Below are positions 1-8,434 of a stretch of 64,000 bases of DNA, piece after piece. The translations under genes were made by a program, and so were the position numbers. How positions within the stretch are numbered: position 1 is the first letter of the stretch; every line of letters starts with the position of its first letter. A model generated the notes under the pieces. It saw only the letters and a program-made list of their open reading frames with translations, was not told the origin of the DNA and ran no database searches. The DNA is from Flavobacterium sp. N502536 (GTDB lineage Bacteria; Bacteroidota; Bacteroidia; Flavobacteriales; Flavobacteriaceae): positions 2,232,001-2,296,000 of the forward strand of contig NZ_CP110011.1 in the NCBI RefSeq assembly GCF_025947345.1. The letters run 5' to 3'.

Positions 1-2
1 GG

Positions 3-1613
3 GTAAACGATACCACTTTTGCGATCAAAAAAATTAATATGGCCGTTACTAAAAGCGCCAATATTAACTGGGTAAAAGATATTTATATCGAACAGGAATT
101 TGAGGTTGAGAATGATTCGGTATTTCTCTTAACCCGTGATTATATGATGTCTGATTTTGCTTTGAACAAAAAAGAAAAATCAAAAGGAGTTTACGGGAAA
201 CGTACAACTTTGTATAAAGGCCATAAATTCAATCTTCAAAAACCGGAGAGTTTTTACAAGCAGGAAGTCAATTTTATTGATAATGCTGTTTACAACAAAT
301 CGAATGAATTTTGGGATGAAAATCGTTTTGAAAAACTCAACAAGGACGAGCAGGGTATTTACAAAATGCTCGATACGCTGCAAACAGTCAAAAGATTCAA
401 GCAGCTCTATAGTTTAGTTTCTATTTTGGGTAGTGGTTACGTCGAGTTTAAGAATTTTGATTTTGGACCTATCTTCTCCACTTTCGGGTATAACGAAGTT
501 GAAGGCTTACGATTGCGAGCAGGAGGAAGGACTTATTTTGGACCTAATGATCCTTGGCGCATACAAGCTTATACTGCATATGGTTTTGACGATAATAAAT
601 TCAAATACGGAGTTTCCGGAAAATGGATGGTGGATAAGAAAAACCGAATCATTATCTCCGGAGGAAACAGACGTGACATCGAACAAATTGGCGCCAGCTT
701 AACGACTACAAATGATATTTTAGGACGAAGTTTTGCTTCTTCTGCACTATTTACCACGGGAAGTAATGGAAAATTGACCAACATTAATCTGAGTAACATT
801 TCGCTTGAAATGGAGCCTATGAAGAATTTTGTTGTTCAGGCCGGAGTTTCATACAGAACTTTAGAATCGGCTTCTCCAATTTTTAGTTTAGACTATTATA
901 CTACTTTGCCAACAGCAGCAAATCCGGCTGGTGTAATAGCAAACAAGGTAACACAGTCGGAAGCGAATATTCAGTTTGAGTTTATGCCTAATCGTAAGAC
1001 AATCGGTTTTGGAGTAGAACGAAATATTGTTGACAGCCCGTTCAGTCATTTCTTTGTAAACTTTAGTTATGGTTTGAAAGGGGTTTTAAACAGCGATTTT
1101 GCGTACCAAAAAGTACAGCTGTTTTACAAGCAGCCTATTATTATCGGACCATTAGGAAGATCGAATATTATTCTTGAAACCGGAAAAACCTTTGGTACCA
1201 TTCCATTAGGATTGATGAGTGTAATTCCCGGAAATCAGACTTATTTTACCATTGAAAATACCTTCAGTAACTTAAATTTCTACGAGTTTATAACGGACCA
1301 GTATACCACTTTACAATGGAATCATGACTTTGGAGGAAGGCTGTTTGCCAGAATTCCGTTCATGAGAAAATTAAACTGGAGAGAATTTGTAGGAGTAAGA
1401 GCGGTACACGGAACTATTTCTAATGCTAACCGTGCCATTAATGCTTCAGGATTGCCTTATAATGCGCCGGAAAATGTGTATTGGGAATACAATGCTGGAA
1501 TAGGAAATATCTTCAAAGTATTCCGTCTTGATTTCTCATGGAGAGGAAATTATATGAATATGCCGGACGCTACTAAGTTTGCAATAAAAGGATCGTTTGG
1601 TTTTTATTTTTAG
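3..1613 (+). CDS. DUF5686-type outer-membrane protein, C-terminal part (5'-truncated by window)
   Basis: The reading frame is open from the first complete codon at position 3, so the ATG at 39 is internal and the gene begins before the window. The visible part, about 536 residues, is rich in short alternating hydrophobic and aromatic strands and ends in FGFYF, an aromatic C-terminus typical of outer-membrane beta-barrels. The composition and strand pattern match the barrel part of Bacteroidota DUF5686/carboxypeptidase-regulatory-like proteins, whose N-terminal peptidase-regulatory domain would lie upstream. The exact role of the family is not established. The family call is from pattern recognition only. 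Confidence 0.7.
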   Translation, partial: VNDTTFAIKKINMAVTKSANINWVKDIYIEQEFEVENDSVFLLTRDYMMSDFALNKKEKSKGVYGKRTTLYKGHKFNLQKPESFYKQEVNFIDNAVYNKSNEFWDENRFEKLNKDEQGIYKMLDTLQTVKRFKQLYSLVSILGSGYVEFKNFDFGPIFSTFGYNEVEGLRLRAGGRTYFGPNDPWRIQAYTAYGFDDNKFKYGVSGKWMVDKKNRIIISGGNRRDIEQIGASLTTTNDILGRSFASSALFTTGSNGKLTNINLSNISLEMEPMKNFVVQAGVSYRTLESASPIFSLDYYTTLPTAANPAGVIANKVTQSEANIQFEFMPNRKTIGFGVERNIVDSPFSHFFVNFSYGLKGVLNSDFAYQKVQLFYKQPIIIGPLGRSNIILETGKTFGTIPLGLMSVIPGNQTYFTIENTFSNLNFYEFITDQYTTLQWNHDFGGRLFARIPFMRKLNWREFVGVRAVHGTISNANRAINASGLPYNAPENVYWEYNAGIGNIFKVFRLDFSWRGNYMNMPDATKFAIKGSFGFYF

Positions 1614-1647
1614 ATAAATTGTCAGATTTTTTCTTAATTTAGTTGCT

Positions 1648-2697
1648 ATGAGTATAGCTATCGAAAGTAAGAATTTAAATTGGACAAATAATCTTAGAGT
1701 TTTAGCCACTGTCAGTGTAATTGTTGTACACGTAGCCTGTGATATTCTGTATCAGTATGGTACGATATCCAATTTTACCTGGTGGACTGGTAATGTTTAT
1801 GACGGCCTGGTACGTTTTTGCGTTCCGGTTTTCCTGATGCTTACCGGAGCATTAATGCTCAATAAAAAATACGAACTGAGTGATTTTTTGAAAAGAAAAT
1901 TTTCAAGAATAATTCTGCCCTTCCTTTTCTGGAGTTTCTTCTATATACTGTTAACTGTCAGAAGTGAATTTTTGGTGCAATCTGAAAAAGCTGTCGATAT
2001 TTTTAATCGGGCCTTCACGCTTCTTATGGGAGGGAGTTCCTTTCATTTATGGTACATTTATATGATCATCGGGATCTATCTTTTTATTCCGATTATAAGC
2101 AAGTGGATTCAGAATGCTACTGAAAAAGAGATCTTGTACTTTTTAGGCATTTGGATTTTTGCTTTAATGCTCAATCAGCCCATTTTTGCTGCCTTTCGAA
2201 TCAATGTTGATCTGACCTACTTTACAGGTTTTTTAGGATACCTGGTTTTGGGATATTATTTGTCGGTTAAGTCCTTTCAATACGATGCCCGAAGGCTGAA
2301 ACAGATTTCGGTGTTGTTACTTTTTTTAGGTGCTCTTATTACCATTCTCGGAACTTATTTCCTGTCGACAGCAGAAGACTGTTTTAATGAATATTTCTAT
2401 GGCTACCTGACTTTTAATGTCATGCTGGTTTCTATTGGATTGTTTGTGTTCTTTAAAAATTCGAAAATTTCAAATCCAACTCTCGTTCGGGTGATTGGTT
2501 TTATCAACAAATACAGCTATGGTATTTATCTGGTTCATATTCTGGTTCTCCGGTTTCTGGTCTCTTCAGGAATCGATTATGATTTTATAAATCCGGTTTT
2601 GGCTATTCCCATTACAACGCTATTGTGTTTGCTGTTATCTGCTGTTATTATCTACGCTGTCAATAAACTTCCTTACGGGGAATATATTTCAGGATAA
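1648..2697 (+). CDS. Acyltransferase family 3 membrane protein
   Basis: A 349-residue polytopic membrane protein with about ten hydrophobic segments. The N-terminus (NLRVLATVSVIVVHVACD) has the histidine-bearing first helix typical of acyltransferase-3 (OafA/WecH-like) proteins, and the RFCVPVFLMLTGALML segment follows as expected. Members move acetyl or other acyl groups onto sugars or peptides at the inner membrane; the acceptor here cannot be told. It lies 34 nt after the DUF5686 gene on the same strand, so the two may be co-transcribed, but nothing links their functions. The ATG at 1648 fits the family N-terminus. Confidence 0.8.
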   Translation: MSIAIESKNLNWTNNLRVLATVSVIVVHVACDILYQYGTISNFTWWTGNVYDGLVRFCVPVFLMLTGALMLNKKYELSDFLKRKFSRIILPFLFWSFFYILLTVRSEFLVQSEKAVDIFNRAFTLLMGGSSFHLWYIYMIIGIYLFIPIISKWIQNATEKEILYFLGIWIFALMLNQPIFAAFRINVDLTYFTGFLGYLVLGYYLSVKSFQYDARRLKQISVLLLFLGALITILGTYFLSTAEDCFNEYFYGYLTFNVMLVSIGLFVFFKNSKISNPTLVRVIGFINKYSYGIYLVHILVLRFLVSSGIDYDFINPVLAIPITTLLCLLLSAVIIYAVNKLPYGEYISG

Positions 2698-2744
2698 TTA
2701 TTGCTGTAATTTTATTTAATTTTGAATCCACTTAAAATAAGGTT

Positions 2745-3344
2745 ATGCAAGAAGCCATCGATTTTCTATCTGCCAAAAATCCGGTTTTTCTGGAAATTAT
2801 CGAAAAATATGGACTGCCGCCAATTCCAAAACGTCCACAAGGTTTCGAAACCCTGGTATTGTTGATTCTGGAGCAACAAGTTTCGATCGATTCGGCGAAA
2901 GCTACATTCCTAAAAATAAAAGCCTATACCACCTGTAATCCTGAAACCATGGCGGTTTTATCGGATGAAGAATTCCGCGCATTGGGTGTAAGCCGTCAAA
3001 AAACAAAATATATTAAGATACTGGCCGAAGCAGTCCTGAGTAAAGAACTGGACATTGAAAGTCTGGCCACAAAATCGGCAAAAGAAGTGCGGGAAGAGCT
3101 TATACAGTTGAAAGGAATCGGAAACTGGACGATTGATATTTATCTGATGTTTTGCCTTCAGGAACCCGATTTGATTCCATTAGGAGATATTGCAGTTGTC
3201 AACACCATCAAAGAATTACTGAATATTCACGACAGGCGGGAAATGGAAATTCATGCCGAACAATGGAGTCCGTATAGGTCCTATGCGACCTATTTGCTTT
3301 GGCATTATTATCTAAACAAAAGAAATCGAAAGATTACCTATTAA
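2745..3344 (+). CDS. AlkA-like DNA-3-methyladenine glycosylase (HhH-GPD)
   Basis: A 199-residue protein of the helix-hairpin-helix GPD superfamily. The hairpin LKGIGNWTIDIYLMF lies at about residues 125-140, and the catalytic aspartate is D148 in LGDIAV. The N-terminal part (LVLLILEQQVSIDSA) is the usual first helix bundle of the glycosylase core. It lacks the extra N-terminal domain of E. coli AlkA, so it is a short AlkA-type base-excision repair enzyme acting on alkylated purines; the substrate range is inferred. It starts 47 nt after the acyltransferase and may be transcribed with it. There is no iron-sulfur cysteine loop, which argues against an EndoIII/MutY assignment. Confidence 0.85.
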   Translation: MQEAIDFLSAKNPVFLEIIEKYGLPPIPKRPQGFETLVLLILEQQVSIDSAKATFLKIKAYTTCNPETMAVLSDEEFRALGVSRQKTKYIKILAEAVLSKELDIESLATKSAKEVREELIQLKGIGNWTIDIYLMFCLQEPDLIPLGDIAVVNTIKELLNIHDRREMEIHAEQWSPYRSYATYLLWHYYLNKRNRKITY

Positions 3345-3391
3345 CTCCCTGTTTTTTAAAAGAAAAGTACATAGATAAATGCAGTTTTTTA

Positions 3392-3421
3392 TTGTAAAAA
3401 GGGATTCTTTAGTTACTTTTG
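3392..3421 (+). promoter_or_regulatory. ppa promoter (Bacteroidota type)
   Basis: TTG at 3392-3394 and TACTTTTG at 3414-3421 match the Bacteroidota -33/-7 pattern with a 19-nt spacer. Transcription would begin near 3428, about 27 nt before the ppa ATG, which supports that start. Confidence 0.7.
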
Positions 3422-3454
3422 CAGTCGAAATTATAGAAACAATAAAAAACGAAA

Positions 3455-3985
3455 ATGACCGCAGACAAACTAACAACTTTCGATGTGTTAATCGAAATAC
3501 CAAGAGGAAGCAGAAACAAATACGAATACGATTTTGAAATTAAAAGAATGCGTTTCGACAGAATGTTATTCTCTTCAATGATGTACCCGGCTGATTACGG
3601 ATTTATTCCAGAAACTTTAGCTCTTGATGGTGACCCTCTTGATGTATTGGTTTTAGTAAACGAACCAACTTTCCCAGGATGTGTTATGGAAGTGAAGCCA
3701 ATTGGGGTTTTCCACATGGCAGATGATAAAGGACCAGACGAAAAAATTATTTGTGTACCAGTTTCTGATCCAATCTGGAATTCATTAAATGATCTTTCTG
3801 ATATCAACGGACACTTATTAAAAGAAATCGAGCACTTTTTCCAGGTATACAAAGATCTTGAAAACAAACAAGTAGATGTAGAAGGATGGGGAGACGTAAA
3901 CGAAGCATTTGCAATTATCGCTGAGTGTACCAAACGTTTTGATGATATTGAAAACAAACCGGAGGGATTATTTAGCATTAAATAA
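3455..3985 (+). CDS. ppa: Family I inorganic pyrophosphatase
   Basis: A 176-residue soluble pyrophosphatase that hydrolyses PPi to phosphate in the cytoplasm. The family I signature DGDPLDV is at residues 58-64, with its metal-binding aspartates, and the length is normal. It has its own promoter and a strong terminator at 4006-4043. The gene just downstream encodes a membrane pyrophosphatase, so both modes of PPi use sit together. Removing PPi helps drive the PPi-releasing sulfate adenylyltransferase and SAM synthetase reactions encoded later in the window, though that link is general biochemistry and not evidence of co-regulation. Confidence 0.95.
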   Translation: MTADKLTTFDVLIEIPRGSRNKYEYDFEIKRMRFDRMLFSSMMYPADYGFIPETLALDGDPLDVLVLVNEPTFPGCVMEVKPIGVFHMADDKGPDEKIICVPVSDPIWNSLNDLSDINGHLLKEIEHFFQVYKDLENKQVDVEGWGDVNEAFAIIAECTKRFDDIENKPEGLFSIK

Positions 3986-4005
3986 TTTTTAGCCCGCACC
4001 ATTAT

Positions 4006-4043
4006 AAAAAAAGCAATACTACCGTCAGGAGTATTGCTTTTTT
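4006..4043 (+). terminator. Rho-independent terminator after ppa
   Basis: A perfect stem AAAAGCAATACT/AGTATTGCTTTT encloses a 9-nt loop and runs into a T tract. It separates ppa from hppA. Confidence 0.85.
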
Positions 4044-4107
4044 GTTTAAATTCGTTCGAGTTAGTTTATTGACTTTTAACTATTAACCAAAAAACCATTA
4101 CTATATT

Positions 4108-6657
4108 ATGAATGCATTTATGATTTATTTGCCAATCGTTATGGCAATTTTAGGATTACTTTTCATGGGAATAAAAAGGGCTTGGGTTTTAAAACAAGAT
4201 GCGGGCGACGGAAAAATGAAAGAGATTTCAGAACACATTTACGAGGGAGCCCTCGCCTTTTTAAAAGCAGAATATAAATTATTGACCATTTTTGTAATTA
4301 TTGCCAGTATTGCTTTAGCCGGAATTACTTTTATCCCGGGAGTTAAAACGCATTTATTAATAGTAGTAGCTTTTATATTTGGAGCCTTATTTTCAGCTTA
4401 TGCCGGTAATATCGGGATGAAAATAGCCACTAAAACTAATGTTAGGACTACACAGGCAGCCCGAACAAGTTTACCGCAGGCTTTAAAAGTTTCGTTTAGC
4501 GGAGGTACCGTAATGGGACTTGGTGTTGCAGGTTTAGCTGTTTTAGGACTTACCGGTTTTTTTATCATTTTCTTTAATCTTTTATCAGGAGGGGTGTGGA
4601 AAGACACCGAAACAATGACGGTTGTTCTCGAAACATTAGCCGGGTTCTCGCTTGGTGCTGAATCCATTGCTTTGTTTGCAAGAGTAGGAGGTGGAATTTA
4701 TACCAAGGCTGCCGATGTTGGTGCCGATTTAGTAGGTAAAGTGGAAGCTGGAATTCCGGAAGACGATCCTCGTAATCCGGCTACAATTGCTGATAACGTA
4801 GGAGATAACGTAGGAGACGTTGCCGGTATGGGAGCCGATTTATTTGGTTCGTATGTAGCGACAGTTCTGGCTGCAATGGTTTTAGGAAACTATGTGATTA
4901 AAGATATGGGAGGCAACATTCAGGATGCTTTTGGAGGAATCGGACCCATTTTACTTCCAATGGCAATTGCCGGTTTCGGAATTCTATTTTCGATTATCGG
5001 AACGACACTGGTAAAAATATCCGATGATAATGCCAAAGAAGCACAGGTACAAAAAGCTTTAAATATAGGAAACTGGGTTTCAATTGTTTTAACCGCAATT
5101 GCCTGTTTCTTTTTAGTACAGCATATGCTGCCTGAAACTATGCAAATGAGTTTCTTCGGAGAAGGATCCAAAGACATCTCATCCATGCGTGTTTTTTATG
5201 CCACATTGGTCGGATTAGTGGTGGGTGGAGCTATTTCATCAGTAACCGAATATTATACCGGATTGGGAACAAAACCGGTGATGGCGATTGTACAAAAATC
5301 GTCAACTGGAGCAGGAACAAATGTAATTGCAGGTCTGGCAACCGGAATGATTTCGACCTTTCCAACCGTTTTATTATTTGCTGCTGCCATCTGGATTTCT
5401 TATGCCCTAGCAGGATTTTACGGAGTGGCTTTAGCGGCTTCTGCAATGATGGCTACTACGGCCATGCAATTGGCAATTGATGCTTTCGGACCAATTTCAG
5501 ACAACGCCGGAGGAATTGCCGAAATGAGTGAATTACCAAAAGAAGTGCGTACCAGAACAGATATTTTGGACTCAGTTGGTAATACGACCGCCGCAACCGG
5601 AAAAGGATTTGCGATTGCCTCAGCGGCTTTAACGTCTTTGGCATTGTTTGCAGCTTATGTGACTTTTACCGGAATTGACGGAATCAATATTTTTAAAGCA
5701 CCGGTTTTGGCCATGTTGTTTGTGGGAGGAATGATTCCTGTCGTTTTCTCGGCATTGGCGATGAACTCTGTTGGAAAAGCAGCGATGGATATGGTATATG
5801 AAGTACGTAGACAGTTTAAGGAAATTCCGGGTATTATGGAAGGAACCGGAAAACCTGAGTACGGTAAATGTGTCGAGATTTCAACAAAAGCAGCTTTGCG
5901 CGAAATGATGCTTCCAGGAATTCTAACCATTGGTTTTCCAATTGCAATTGTATTATTAGGTAAATTAGTTTATGCAGACAACAATCAGTTAATAGCTGAA
6001 ATGTTAGGAGGATATATGGCCGGAGTAACGGTATCCGGAGTACTTTGGGCAGTTTTTCAAAACAATGCCGGTGGTGCCTGGGACAATGCTAAAAAATCAT
6101 TTGAAGCCGGAGTTTTAATCAATGGTGAAATGACTTATAAAGGTTCTGATGCACACAAAGCAGCAGTAACAGGAGATACAGTTGGAGATCCGTTTAAAGA
6201 TACATCAGGGCCTTCTATGAACATTTTAATCAAACTGACTTGTTTGATCGGTTTAGTAATTGCACCTATTTTAGGAGAAGGGCATTCGTCTTCAGGAACG
6301 ACCGAAAAAGGGACTTGTTGCAAAATGGAAATGCATGCAGCTGGTGTTTCAAAATGTGGTGATTTCTCTGCAATGAGCAAAGAAGAATGTATTAAAATGT
6401 GCAAAGAAAAAGGCTGTTCAGCCGAGGAAACCGCAAAATGCCTGTCACATTATGATGCCAACGGAAAATATATTCACCAAAAAACAGATTGTTTTGATAC
6501 TACAAAATACAGTAAAAAAAGAGTAGAAGTTAACTTATCAACTGCTAACGGTGTCACAGTAGGAACGGTAACCAAAACCGAAAACGGTAAAACCACTACA
6601 GAAGTTTTTGAAGGAACAGAAGCCGAAGTAAAAGCAAAAATCGAAGCAGTAAAATAA
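4108..6657 (+). CDS. hppA: Membrane-bound ion-pumping pyrophosphatase with Cys-rich C-terminal tail
   Basis: An 849-residue integral membrane pyrophosphatase that couples PPi hydrolysis to ion export. The substrate loop DDPRNPATIADNVGDNVGD is intact. GNTTAATGKG has alanine at residue 495 and glycine at 498, the pattern of K+-dependent enzymes (K+-independent ones carry lysine and threonine there). Whether it pumps H+ or Na+ cannot be settled by eye. The last membrane helix ends near LIGLVIAPILGEG. About 120 further residues follow, with eight cysteines including a CC pair and KEECIKMCKEKGC, then a YDANGKYI segment. In solved family members the C-terminus faces outside the cytoplasm, so this tail is probably periplasmic. 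Confidence 0.93.
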   Translation: MNAFMIYLPIVMAILGLLFMGIKRAWVLKQDAGDGKMKEISEHIYEGALAFLKAEYKLLTIFVIIASIALAGITFIPGVKTHLLIVVAFIFGALFSAYAGNIGMKIATKTNVRTTQAARTSLPQALKVSFSGGTVMGLGVAGLAVLGLTGFFIIFFNLLSGGVWKDTETMTVVLETLAGFSLGAESIALFARVGGGIYTKAADVGADLVGKVEAGIPEDDPRNPATIADNVGDNVGDVAGMGADLFGSYVATVLAAMVLGNYVIKDMGGNIQDAFGGIGPILLPMAIAGFGILFSIIGTTLVKISDDNAKEAQVQKALNIGNWVSIVLTAIACFFLVQHMLPETMQMSFFGEGSKDISSMRVFYATLVGLVVGGAISSVTEYYTGLGTKPVMAIVQKSSTGAGTNVIAGLATGMISTFPTVLLFAAAIWISYALAGFYGVALAASAMMATTAMQLAIDAFGPISDNAGGIAEMSELPKEVRTRTDILDSVGNTTAATGKGFAIASAALTSLALFAAYVTFTGIDGINIFKAPVLAMLFVGGMIPVVFSALAMNSVGKAAMDMVYEVRRQFKEIPGIMEGTGKPEYGKCVEISTKAALREMMLPGILTIGFPIAIVLLGKLVYADNNQLIAEMLGGYMAGVTVSGVLWAVFQNNAGGAWDNAKKSFEAGVLINGEMTYKGSDAHKAAVTGDTVGDPFKDTSGPSMNILIKLTCLIGLVIAPILGEGHSSSGTTEKGTCCKMEMHAAGVSKCGDFSAMSKEECIKMCKEKGCSAEETAKCLSHYDANGKYIHQKTDCFDTTKYSKKRVEVNLSTANGVTVGTVTKTENGKTTTEVFEGTEAEVKAKIEAVK

Positions 6658-6663
6658 TATACT

Positions 6664-6696
6664 TATCCTAACAGGTTTTTAAAACCTGTTAGGATA
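6664..6696. repeat. Perfect 33-nt palindrome after hppA
   Basis: Two 16-nt arms (TATCCTAACAGGTTTT and its exact complement) flank a single T. It could act as a terminator, but no clear T tract follows. It may instead be a dispersed palindrome. Confidence 0.7.
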
Positions 6697-6748
6697 ATTG
6701 GGTTTTGGAATCGGATAATGTATTTCTTCGTATTTTTCGATGAGCATT

Positions 6749-6897
6749 CCCAAAAAAAAAGAGCCATCGGCTCGGCCTAATTTTGTAGAACCGGATTTTA
6801 ATCCGGTTTCGAAAAACACACGCAAAACAAAGAACCGTAGGTTCGAAACATATAAAAAACAAAAAAGCCTCTAAATTAATTTTAGAGGCTTTTTTTA
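6749..6897. repeat. Hairpin-cluster repeat, copy 1 (right of hppA)
   Basis: The order is: hairpin GAGCC-ATC-GGCTC, then CGGCCTA and TTTTGTA, hairpin AACCGGATTTTAATCCGGTT, an extra segment with hairpin GAACCGTAGGTTC, the string GAAACATATAAAAAAC, and a GCCTCTAAA...TTTAGAGGC terminator. A second copy lies at 7678-7790 in the same orientation, without the extra segment of about 30 nt. The two copies bracket the toxin-antitoxin pair. Confidence 0.8.
6861..6896. terminator. Bidirectional terminator between hppA and higA
   Basis: The stem AAAAAAGCCTCTAAA/TTTAGAGGCTTTTTT with a 5-nt loop has T tracts on both strands. It overlaps the higA stop codon at 6895-6897, so it can end higBA transcription from the right and hppA transcription from the left. 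Confidence 0.8.
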
Positions 6898-7263
6898 TGG
6901 ATTTAAAGCATATTCTTTAATTAAGGTTGAAGCAGGAATATGAAGAGCTTCTGTCAAAATTCTAATTTGGTTTAAGGTTAAGGCTCTCTTTCGTTTAAAA
7001 ATTTCGGATACTCTTGAGCGGCTGTTTAAAATAACCCCTAAATCGGCATCAGTAAGTCCATTTTGTTCCATCATAAATTTAATGGCTTCAATTGGGTCAG
7101 GTTCGGGAATAGGATAATTTATTTGCTCATATTTTTCAATGAGTGTAACCAAAATATCTAATTCATCACCTTCATCCGTATTAGGTTTCGCATCAAAAAT
7201 AGCATTTACACGCTCTAAAGCAAGATCGTAATCGTGTTCCGTTTTAATAGGTCGTATTTCCAT
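6895..7263 (-). CDS. higA: HigA-type antitoxin (HTH)
   Basis: A 122-residue protein whose C-terminal half is an XRE-like helix-turn-helix (FMMEQNGLTDADLGVILNSR, then RVSEIFKRKRALTLNQIRIL). The N-terminal half is acidic and probably binds the toxin. It lies 5 nt after the toxin gene, toxin first, the usual HigBA order. The antitoxin would neutralise the ribonuclease toxin and repress the operon through the TTGGGAA palindromes near the toxin start. The family call rests on the HTH pattern and the partner. Confidence 0.85.
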   Translation of the reverse strand: MEIRPIKTEHDYDLALERVNAIFDAKPNTDEGDELDILVTLIEKYEQINYPIPEPDPIEAIKFMMEQNGLTDADLGVILNSRSRVSEIFKRKRALTLNQIRILTEALHIPASTLIKEYALNP

Positions 7264-7268
7264 ATTAC

Positions 7269-7565
7269 TTATAAGTTTTTAATGTCGTCAAGTTTGTCAT
7301 AATCACGGTGGGTACCCACAAATAAAATATAGACAATTTGAGTTTCATAATTAATTTTTACAATTAACCGATAATGATTGCCACAAATATTAAAAACGAC
7401 TTTATTATGACCGATAAAATCTGCAGAACCAAATATTGATTTTATTGCATTCGAATTATCAAAATTATTTTTATCAAAGATTTGATACCATGATAATAAC
7501 TGTTGTTTTGCATTTGGGAAACGTTCCCAAAAATTTTGCAAGGTTCTTTTGGCTATTATTCTCAT
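7269..7565 (-). CDS. higB: HigB-type mRNA interferase toxin
   Basis: A 98-residue basic protein. It begins MRIIAKRTLQNFWERFPNA and has the NICGNHYRLIVKINYETQIVYILFVGTHRDYDKLD pattern (quoted in parts: NICGNHYRLIVKI, VYILFVGTHRDYDK) of the HigB/RelE-like ribonuclease fold that cleaves ribosome-bound mRNA. The gene comes first in the pair and is followed by HigA. A -7 like element on the minus strand (7577-7584) lies just upstream, with a palindrome beside it and another inside the first codons. The pair is flanked by direct copies of a hairpin-rich repeat, which suggests the module was inserted or amplified with it. Confidence 0.87.
   Translation of the reverse strand: MRIIAKRTLQNFWERFPNAKQQLLSWYQIFDKNNFDNSNAIKSIFGSADFIGHNKVVFNICGNHYRLIVKINYETQIVYILFVGTHRDYDKLDDIKNL
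7513..7531. promoter_or_regulatory. Candidate HigA operator 1 (inside higB codons)
   Basis: TTTGGGAA-ACG-TTCCCAAA is an inverted repeat within the first third of higB. It shares the TTGGGAA half-site with the palindrome at 7592-7608, with the halves in the opposite order. Confidence 0.45.
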
Positions 7566-7576
7566 AATTGATTTGG

Positions 7577-7608
7577 CAAAGATAAAGTTTTTTTCCCAAT
7601 TTGGGAAA
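7577..7608 (-). promoter_or_regulatory. higBA promoter -7 with candidate HigA operator 2
   Basis: On the minus strand TATCTTTG (7577-7584) matches TAnnTTTG. Immediately upstream lies the palindrome TTTCCCAA-T-TTGGGAAA (7592-7608), placed to block RNA polymerase. The short distance to the higB start (7565) suggests a very short leader. Confidence 0.6.
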
Positions 7609-7677
7609 TGATTAAAAGATAAAATAAAAGTAAGTAATTATTTACAATAAAGAAATCAAAAAAGCCCCCTCTTTTAT

Positions 7678-7790
7678 TATTTCCGAAAAAAAGAGCCTTC
7701 GGCTCGGCCTATTTTGTAAAACCGGATTTTAATCCGGTTTCGAAACATATAAAAAACAAAAAATGCCTCTAAACATTTAGAGGCATTTTT
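7678..7790. repeat. Hairpin-cluster repeat, copy 2 (left of the kinase gene)
   Basis: It is nearly the same as copy 1 (6749-6897), with the GAGCC-TTC-GGCTC hairpin, AACCGGATTTTAATCCGGTT, GAAACATATAAAAAAC and a CCTCTAAA...TTTAGAGG terminator. It lacks the internal segment of about 30 nt that in copy 1 lies between two TTCGAAA strings. Confidence 0.8.
7759..7790. terminator. Terminator downstream of the deoxynucleoside kinase gene
   Basis: A perfect stem AAAAATGCCTCTAAA/TTTAGAGGCATTTTT with a 2-nt loop. The minus strand continues into a T tract, so it ends the kinase operon transcribed leftward. It is part of repeat copy 2. Confidence 0.8.
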
Positions 7791-7819
7791 ATTGGTGTAA
7801 ATTTGTGAAATTCGTGTTT

Positions 7820-8434
7820 CTAGAACAGTCCGTTCAGCTCGGCATCAATTCTATTAATGATGTTTCCTAAGTCTTCAGGATTGTCTACGAAATTAATATT
7901 GTCAACGTCAATAATTAATAATTTTCCTTTGGTATAGGTTTGTACCCATGCTTCGTATCTTTCATTCAAACGGCTTAAATAGTCGATTGAAATAGAATTT
8001 TCGTAATCACGTCCGCGTTTGTGAATCTGACCCACTAAGTTTGGAATTGAACTTCTTAAATAAATTAATAAATCAGGAGCTTTTACTAAGGATTCCATTA
8101 ATTCAAACAGAGAAGTGTAATTTTCAAAGTCACGGCTTGTCATCAATCCCATCGAATACAGGTTGGGAGCAAAAATATAAGCATCTTCATAAATGGTTCT
8201 GTCCTGAATGATTTTCTTCCCGCTTTCGCGAATTTGCAATACCTGACGGAAACGACTGTTTAAGAAATAAATCTGAAGATTAAACGACCAACGCTCCATC
8301 TGATGGTAAAAATCATCTAAATACGGATTATCAACTACATCTTCGTAATGGGGTTCCCATTTGAAATGTTTAGCCAATAATTTAGTTAAAGTAGTTTTTC
8401 CAGCTCCTATATTTCCTGCTATTGCTATGTGCAT
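7820..8434 (-). CDS. Deoxynucleoside kinase family protein
   Basis: A 204-residue P-loop kinase. The phosphate-binding loop GNIGAGKTT is at residues 7-15. DRTIYEDAYIFA is the DRS-type substrate-binding motif, and the LIYLRSSIPNLVGQIHKRGRDYE lid region carries the basic residues (LIYLRSS then KRGRDYE). Members phosphorylate deoxyribonucleosides for salvage; the base preference cannot be read here. Its ATG overlaps the TAA stop of the upstream gene by one base (TAATG), a sign of translational coupling. Confidence 0.9.
   Translation of the reverse strand: MHIAIAGNIGAGKTTLTKLLAKHFKWEPHYEDVVDNPYLDDFYHQMERWSFNLQIYFLNSRFRQVLQIRESGKKIIQDRTIYEDAYIFAPNLYSMGLMTSRDFENYTSLFELMESLVKAPDLLIYLRSSIPNLVGQIHKRGRDYENSISIDYLSRLNERYEAWVQTYTKGKLLIIDVDNINFVDNPEDLGNIINRIDAELNGLF

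Noticed and set aside
3595..4002. A 135-codon minus-strand frame over ppa
   Set aside because: It lies opposite the complete ppa gene and has no promoter or family motif.
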